Assembly (NCBI GenBank): GCA_902364645.1
Contig: CABJEP010000012.1
Location: 23,010 to 73,515, forward strand
Direction of reading: 5' to 3'
DNA length: 50,506 nt
DNA from: Coriobacteriaceae bacterium
GTDB taxonomy: Bacteria > Actinomycetota > Coriobacteriia > Coriobacteriales > Coriobacteriaceae
Shown here: positions 42,687-50,506 of the stretch, in pieces
How positions within the stretch are numbered: the stretch's first letter is position 1
Layout of the letters: each line of letters begins with the position of its first letter
Notes under the pieces: generated by a model
The model's database searches: none
What the model was told of the DNA's origin: nothing
The model's input: the letters and a program-made list of their open reading frames with translations, nothing else
Made by a program: the position numbers and the translations under genes

Positions 42687-42695
42687 AAGGTGATT

Positions 42696-44468
42696 ATGCT
42701 GAAAAGGTTTCTCTCGTATTACGAGCCCCAGATGGGGCTTTTTGTTGCCGATACTGTTTGTGCTCTGGTGCTTGCCGCCATTGACCTTGCGTTTCCTATT
42801 ATTCTGCGCAATTTGACCGGTGGGCTGTTTACCCAGGGTCATGCTGCCATTATGCAGGCGCTCGGTATGATCGCGGTAGGTTTGGTGCTGATGTATGTCA
42901 TCCGCTGCGCCTGCCGCTATTTTGTGAGCTATTGGGGTCACGTGATGGGTGCGCGCATGGAGTCCAAGATGCGCGAGGACCTGTTCGACCAGTATGAGCG
43001 CTTTAGCTTTGCGTACTTCGACCGTAACAGCTCGGGCGACATGATGAGCCGCGTGGTCAACGACCTGTTCGATATCTGCGAGGCGGCGCACCACGTGCCC
43101 GAGTGGATCATCATCTGCGGCATCGAGATTATCGGCTCGTTTGTGATCCTCTTTACCATCGCCCCGGTGCTGGCGCTTGCCATGGCTGCGGTGACAGCAG
43201 CGTTTTCGGTCATCATGTTTTGGCAGAACATGCGCATGCGCGAGGTCTTTAGCGACAACCGCAAAAAGATCAGCGGCATCAATGCGCAGCTGCAGGATTC
43301 GCTGGCGGGCATGCGCGTGGTCAAGAGCTTTGCCAATGAGGAGACCGAGCGCTTCAAGTTCCGCGCCTCCAACAATCGCTATCTTTCGTCCAAGGAGAAC
43401 ATGTATCACGCCATGGGCGTCTATACCGCGACGTATGGCCTGCTCTCGGGTGTGCTCTATGTGATCGTGGTGCTGCTGGGCGGCTGGCTGGTCGCCCAGG
43501 GACAGCTGCAGGCGGTCGATATGGCGACCTTTGCACTCTATATTTCGCTGTTCTGCACGCCGCTCGAGACACTCGTCAATTCGGCCGAAACGTATCAGAA
43601 GGCCATCGCCGGCTTTAAGCGCATGGACGAGGTGCTCTCGACCGCGCCGGATATCCAGGACAAGCCGGGCGCTACGGATCTGCAGGTGACTGCCGGCGCC
43701 GTGGAGTATCACGACGTGTGCTTTAACTACGAGGACGTTGAGCTGGGCGAGGGCGATGCCGAAGAGCGTCCCGTTATCGACCATATGAACCTGTCCATCA
43801 AGCCCGGGCAGACCATCGCTTTGGTTGGCCCTTCGGGCGGTGGCAAGTCCACGACCTGTTCGCTGCTGCCGCGCTTTTATGACGTGGCTGCCGGATCCAT
43901 TAGCATCGACGGCCAGGACGTGCGCGATGTGACGCAGCAGAGCCTGCGCCGCGCCATCGGCCTGGTGCAGCAGGATGTCTACCTGTTTGACGGAACAATC
44001 GGCGAGAACATCGCCTACGGCAAGCCGGGCGCTACGACAGAGGAGATCGCCGAGGCCGCCCGTCGCGCCAACATCGATGCCTTTATCGAGTCGCTTCCAC
44101 AGGGCTATGACACGGTCGTGGGCGAGCGCGGCAGCCGTCTTTCGGGCGGACAGAAACAGCGCGTTGCCATTGCGCGCGTGTTTCTCAAGAATCCCAAGAT
44201 TCTTATTTTGGATGAGGCGACGAGTGCTTTGGATAACGAGAGCGAGGAGGCGGTGCAGGAGTCGCTCGAAGAGCTGGCACGCGGCCGTACCACGATCATC
44301 ATCGCCCACCGTCTCTCGACTATTAAGCATGCTGACGAGATTGCGACCGTTGAGCATGGTCGCGTTGTGGAACGTGGCACGCACGAGGAGCTTCTCGCCC
44401 GTGGCGGCACCTATGCCCGTTACTATCGAATGCAGTTCGAAGGTGCGCGTGCGCACGAGCTCGACTGA
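42696..44468 (+). CDS. ABC exporter, fused membrane and ATPase half-transporter
   Basis: With start ATG 42696 (AAGGTGATT upstream) the protein has 590 residues, the normal size for this class. An in-frame ATG at 42597 also has a good site (GGAGG) but would add 33 residues lying inside a palindrome. Six hydrophobic segments fall within about 1-290. The ATPase part has Walker A GPSGGGKST (about 378-386), Q-loop GLVQQDVYLFDG, signature LSGGQKQR, Walker B ILILDEATSALD and the H-loop IIAHRLST. It resembles MsbA/LmrA-type homodimeric or paired exporters. The substrate is unknown. The next gene follows by 19 bases. Confidence 0.93.
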   Translation: MLKRFLSYYEPQMGLFVADTVCALVLAAIDLAFPIILRNLTGGLFTQGHAAIMQALGMIAVGLVLMYVIRCACRYFVSYWGHVMGARMESKMREDLFDQYERFSFAYFDRNSSGDMMSRVVNDLFDICEAAHHVPEWIIICGIEIIGSFVILFTIAPVLALAMAAVTAAFSVIMFWQNMRMREVFSDNRKKISGINAQLQDSLAGMRVVKSFANEETERFKFRASNNRYLSSKENMYHAMGVYTATYGLLSGVLYVIVVLLGGWLVAQGQLQAVDMATFALYISLFCTPLETLVNSAETYQKAIAGFKRMDEVLSTAPDIQDKPGATDLQVTAGAVEYHDVCFNYEDVELGEGDAEERPVIDHMNLSIKPGQTIALVGPSGGGKSTTCSLLPRFYDVAAGSISIDGQDVRDVTQQSLRRAIGLVQQDVYLFDGTIGENIAYGKPGATTEEIAEAARRANIDAFIESLPQGYDTVVGERGSRLSGGQKQRVAIARVFLKNPKILILDEATSALDNESEEAVQESLEELARGRTTIIIAHRLSTIKHADEIATVEHGRVVERGTHEELLARGGTYARYYRMQFEGARAHELD

Positions 44469-44487
44469 TTGATATGACAGGAAGATT

Positions 44488-45453
44488 ATGGCTGATAAGA
44501 ACCCTTTGACTCCGGAAGAGGTGACGGAGTTATTCTCCGAAATCGATGCATCCGGCGTCTTGGATCCTACGCTTGCCAAAAAGCGTACCGAGCGCATGCG
44601 CGAGAAGGAGGCTGCGGCCAAGCGCGGTGACAAAGCGGCGTTAGTGCAGCTGCGCAGCGAGGACCGAGCGAGCCAGGCAAAACATATCGACCCGCTGTCC
44701 GAGGACGATCCTTCGGGCTCGCAGGTGAGCCATACCATTACGAAGACCGCGATGGCCGTGGTCATCGGTATTTTGGTGCTGATCGTGGGCATGCAGATCG
44801 GCTACGGCGTGATGCGCCGTTTGAATACCGCCAATCTGTCCGAGAGCGTTTCGGTCGATACTGTTTCGACGGCGCTGAAGGGCGGCCTTGAGTGGGGTAA
44901 CGGCTTTACGCAGTTTCCGCTCGATTTTTCCGTCGATGAGGCCGATGAGCGTACGGGCACGGTCGAGGTGACGGTGTTGGACACATCGTCTGCCAACGAG
45001 CTCGAGCTGCTGTCCAACGGGCAGATTCAGGCTGCGGCGCTTGCGACCAACGCGCTGCTCAACGATAAGATTGACCGCGTGGTGTATAACGTGCACGCCT
45101 ATATCGACGAAGATAGCAACATTCAGCACGATTCCTTTTTTGGCATGTTCCCCGCGCGGGGTCATCAGAGCGCCATTTTGACGTTTGTGTGGACCAAGAG
45201 TTCATCCAACGCCACGAATATCGACTGGAAGATGCGCATCGTGAGTATGGATGACACCATCGCCGAGCGCATTCAGAAGCAGGTGAACTCGGTGTCGTCG
45301 TTGATTGAGGACCCGGTGGTGAGCCAGACCAAGATTGACGAGGAAAAGGCCGAACGTGACCTGGAGCATCGTCTGCATGGCCGCGAGATTTTCCGCGGCG
45401 GCAAGCCCGATCGCTCACCGTCCGATCTGCTGGAACAGGACAAGAAAAAGTAA
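44488..45453 (+). CDS. Membrane-anchored protein, function unknown
   Basis: This 321-residue protein starts at ATG after AGGAAG. A charged cytosolic N-terminus of about 88 residues (PLTPEEVTELFSEIDASGVLD, then Lys/Arg/Glu-rich) leads to one membrane helix (about 88-108, MAVVIGILVLIVGMQIGYGV). An outside domain of about 190 residues rich in beta-type patterns follows (TVEVTVLDTSSANELELLSNG, VVYNVHAYIDE). The tail is highly charged. It is probably in an operon with the ABC exporter and could be its partner, but no family is recognised. Confidence 0.75.
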   Translation: MADKNPLTPEEVTELFSEIDASGVLDPTLAKKRTERMREKEAAAKRGDKAALVQLRSEDRASQAKHIDPLSEDDPSGSQVSHTITKTAMAVVIGILVLIVGMQIGYGVMRRLNTANLSESVSVDTVSTALKGGLEWGNGFTQFPLDFSVDEADERTGTVEVTVLDTSSANELELLSNGQIQAAALATNALLNDKIDRVVYNVHAYIDEDSNIQHDSFFGMFPARGHQSAILTFVWTKSSSNATNIDWKMRIVSMDDTIAERIQKQVNSVSSLIEDPVVSQTKIDEEKAERDLEHRLHGREIFRGGKPDRSPSDLLEQDKKK

Positions 45454-45460
45454 GACGCCG

Positions 45461-45499
45461 TCATCCCGCGTGAGCCACAAGCCCCGCGGGATGATTTTT
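45461..45499 (+). terminator. Terminator after the ABC exporter operon
   Basis: A perfect 10-bp stem TCATCCCGCG/CGCGGGATGA (45461-45470, 45485-45494) is followed by TTTTTAAT. Confidence 0.88.
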
Positions 45500-45522
45500 A
45501 ATCCCCGTCCCAGAAAAATCAT

Positions 45523-45560
45523 TATGCATAGAAAGTCATAATTATCATTTCGTAAACAAT
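45523..45560. promoter_or_regulatory. Candidate tandem ARG boxes upstream of carAB
   Basis: TATGCATAGAAAGTCATA (45523-45540) fits the ArgR box pattern wnTGAATwwwwATTCAnw at 13 of 16 informative positions. A weaker half-match (45543-45560) follows after 2 bases. Paired boxes with 2-3 base spacing upstream of carA are the classical arginine-repression layout. Confidence 0.45.
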
Positions 45561-45630
45561 TTGATGAAATTAACGCCATGAGGCATGCTTGCGGTTACAA
45601 TACCGCGAGGCCTAACTACACACCTTTAAG

Positions 45631-45648
45631 CCGGTCCTGTGAGACCGG
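45631..45648 (+). promoter_or_regulatory. Leader hairpin before carA
   Basis: CCGGTC/GACCGG with a CTGTGA loop ends 2 bases before the carA ribosome-binding site AAGGAG. It may modulate initiation. No T-run follows. Confidence 0.4.
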
Positions 45649-45659
45649 GAAGGAGAATT

Positions 45660-47099
45660 ATGGCGAACAACCATACCGCGGGCGCTGCCGCCCGCACCTT
45701 CGCGCCCAGCGAGCTTTGCCAGCATATGCTGGCCAAAACCAGCAAGGGCACCTGCGGTCCCTGTATCCTGTATCTTGAGGATGGGACCATTTTTTATGGA
45801 CGTGCATGCGGCGCCGAGGGCACCGCGACCGGCGAAGTCTGCTTCAACACCTCGCTCGAGGGCTACTTTGAGGTCATGACCGACCCGAGTTATGCCGGCC
45901 AAATTGTAACCATGACCTATCCGCAGATCGGCAATTACGGTATCGACGAGACCGATGTCCAGTCGGCCTTCCCCGGCGACGCCGTGCGCCCTGCGAGCGC
46001 TCCGGCTATGCGCGGCATGATTGTTCGCGACATGTGCGCCACGCCTTCTAACTGGCGCTCGGCCGTCAGCGTGCCGGAGTACCTGCGTGCTCACGGCATC
46101 GTCGCTATCGAGGGTGTCGACACCCGCGCTCTGGTGCGCCATCTGCGCGACAATGGTTCCAAGATGGGCATTATCTCGACCGAGATCTTCGACGTCGACG
46201 AGCTTGCCGAGCGTCTGGCCGCAGCGCCCACGCTGGTAGGCGAGAACCTGGTCAAGACCGTAAGTTGCCCCGCGCCTCACGAGTTTGTGGCCGCCGACCT
46301 GCCTGCCACGCATGACTTTGCGCTTGCGGTTGCCGCTCCTGCCCGTCACAAAGTGGTCGCCTACGACTGCGGTGTGAAGCGCGGCATTCTGGAGGGGCTG
46401 GTCCGCGCCGGCTGCGACCTTACCGTCGTGCCGTGGGATACGCCCGCCCAGCAGGTGCTCGAGATGAATCCCGATGGCGTCTTTTTGTCCAACGGCCCCG
46501 GCGACCCCGACGCCGTGGTGGAGACCTACGAGCAGGTACAGCAGCTGATCGGCAAGGTGCCGGTCTTTGGTATTTGTCTTGGTCACCAGATGATCAGCCT
46601 GGCCTGCGGCGCCCAGATGGAAAAGCTTAAGTTCGGTCACCGCGGTGGCAACCAGCCGGTCATGAACCTGGTAAGCCGTCGCGTGGAGATCACCGCGCAA
46701 AACCATGGCTTTGGCCTGCTGTTCCCCAGTCTGGGCAAACTGATTCCGGAGCTTTCCGGCGGCGAAACCGAGCATGCGGCCGACGGTGACCTGCGCGCCT
46801 GGGTGCGTCGCGGCATCGCGCCGGTCGTGATGAACGAGCGCTTTGGTCGCATTCGCCTGACACATGTGAACCTCAACGACGGCACCGCCGAGGGCATCCA
46901 GCTGCTCGACGCCCCGTGTTTCTCGGTCCAGTACCACCCCGAGGCTTCGCCTGGCCCCACCGATGCCCACTATCTCTTTACCGCCTTTACGCGACTCATG
47001 GACGGCGAGGAGAACTACCTGGACATCGACACCGCGAAGGACCGCCTCGCCGGCTGGAATTTCGCCGAGTCCGAGAACGCTGCGACCGAGGAGAACTAA
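45660..47099 (+). CDS. carA: Carbamoyl-phosphate synthase small subunit (glutaminase)
   Basis: The 479-residue subunit is longer than the usual 360-400, because about 40 extra residues precede the first core strand ([17 protein letters not shown]) and the middle is extended. It hydrolyses glutamine and channels ammonia to CarB. The class I amidotransferase triad is visible: nucleophile Cys306 in FGICLGHQ, and [10 protein letters not shown] with the His and Glu. The start ATG at 45660 follows AAGGAG. carB starts one base after its stop, so the two subunits are coupled. Confidence 0.95.
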   Translation: MANNHTAGAAARTFAPSELCQHMLAKTSKGTCGPCILYLEDGTIFYGRACGAEGTATGEVCFNTSLEGYFEVMTDPSYAGQIVTMTYPQIGNYGIDETDVQSAFPGDAVRPASAPAMRGMIVRDMCATPSNWRSAVSVPEYLRAHGIVAIEGVDTRALVRHLRDNGSKMGIISTEIFDVDELAERLAAAPTLVGENLVKTVSCPAPHEFVAADLPATHDFALAVAAPARHKVVAYDCGVKRGILEGLVRAGCDLTVVPWDTPAQQVLEMNPDGVFLSNGPGDPDAVVETYEQVQQLIGKVPVFGICLGHQMISLACGAQMEKLKFGHRGGNQPVMNLVSRRVEITAQNHGFGLLFPSLGKLIPELSGGETEHAADGDLRAWVRRGIAPVVMNERFGRIRLTHVNLNDGTAEGIQLLDAPCFSVQYHPEASPGPTDAHYLFTAFTRLMDGEENYLDIDTAKDRLAGWNFAESENAATEEN

Positions 47100-47100
47100 C

Positions 47101-50415
<3,315 letters not shown>

Positions 50416-50437
50416 ATTGAGCTGTCCGGCCGGGGCG

Positions 50438-50506
50438 GAGGGGGCTGAGTTTCCCCCTTCGCTCCGGCTGCAAGCAGAGTCGCTCAGTGGGAAACTCAGC
50501 CCCCTC
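50438..50506. repeat. 18-bp-arm palindrome after carB, at the window edge
   Basis: A perfect inverted repeat (50438-50455 and 50489-50506; arms begin GAGGGGGCTGAGTTT) has a 33-base spacer. An alternative stem, CCGGGGCGGAGGGGG with CCCCCTTCGCTCCGG, overlaps it, so two competing folds are possible. The right arm ends exactly at the last base, so the element may extend further. Confidence 0.75.

Noticed and set aside
42597..42695. Upstream in-frame ATG of the ABC exporter as the true start
   Set aside because: The extra 33 residues lie inside an intergenic palindrome and look unlike a transporter N-terminus. The downstream start gives the normal family length, though the choice is not certain.
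42378..44792. Leftward frame of about 804 codons opposite the ABC exporter
   Set aside because: It spans parts of three real genes and has no recognisable protein features.

Overview
The window is a replication-origin region from a high-GC gut-type actinobacterium, most likely a Collinsella or close relative in Coriobacteriia. Support for this is the gene order rpmH-(GHKL/wHTH gene)-dnaA-dnaN-recF-dciA-gyrB-gyrA, rsmG-parA-parB with perfect parS sites, a PafB/PafC-like WYL pair, GTG and TTG starts, and lineage-type genes of unknown function. The genus is inferred from general knowledge and has not been searched. No rRNA genes, CRISPR arrays, prophage genes or classical transposases are visible.

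Left of the origin (about 0-15.9 kb) most genes run leftwards. They are a membrane M28-like protein with a very large acidic insert, a divergent WYL regulator pair, a DinG-type exonuclease-helicase, D-Ala-D-Ala ligase, rlmN (rightward), the segregation block (small membrane gene, parB, parA, three parS sites, rsmG), and the conserved jag-yidC-yidD-rnpA-rpmH cluster driven by a near-perfect promoter.

The origin (about 15.9-19.5 kb) looks bipartite. AT-rich non-coding DNA with TTTTCAACA-type DnaA-box-like sites lies before a GHKL ATPase/wHTH gene. A second region lies between dnaA and dnaN and carries a repeated module and a DnaA-trio-like tract next to an AT-rich stretch. Coding direction flips here, as expected at oriC. 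DnaA itself has Asn where the DNA-binding signature usually has Asp.

Right of the origin (19.5-31.4 kb) are dnaN, recF, dciA, gyrB and gyrA. GyrA has Phe and Lys at the two main quinolone-contact positions. Then come tRNA-Ile/tRNA-Ala/tRNA-Ile, a bifunctional-nuclease family gene, two small unknown genes and typA.

The 31.5-35.2 kb segment is the accessory-looking part. It has a secreted polymer-forming-type membrane protein, a TRIC/UPF0126 channel-like protein, and a lone PD-(D/E)xK (DUF559-like) gene bracketed by two long palindromes that are inverted copies of each other, followed by two tRNA-Ser genes. This palindrome-nuclease unit is the best candidate for an undescribed element.

From 35.6 kb onward housekeeping genes resume: rpsF-ssb-rpsR-rplI, dnaB, purA, purD, a Nudix hydrolase, an ABC exporter, an unknown anchored protein, and carA-carB with an ARG-box-like operator upstream. 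Several long, unrelated intergenic palindromes (gyrB-gyrA, after gyrA, before the ABC exporter, after carB) punctuate this half.
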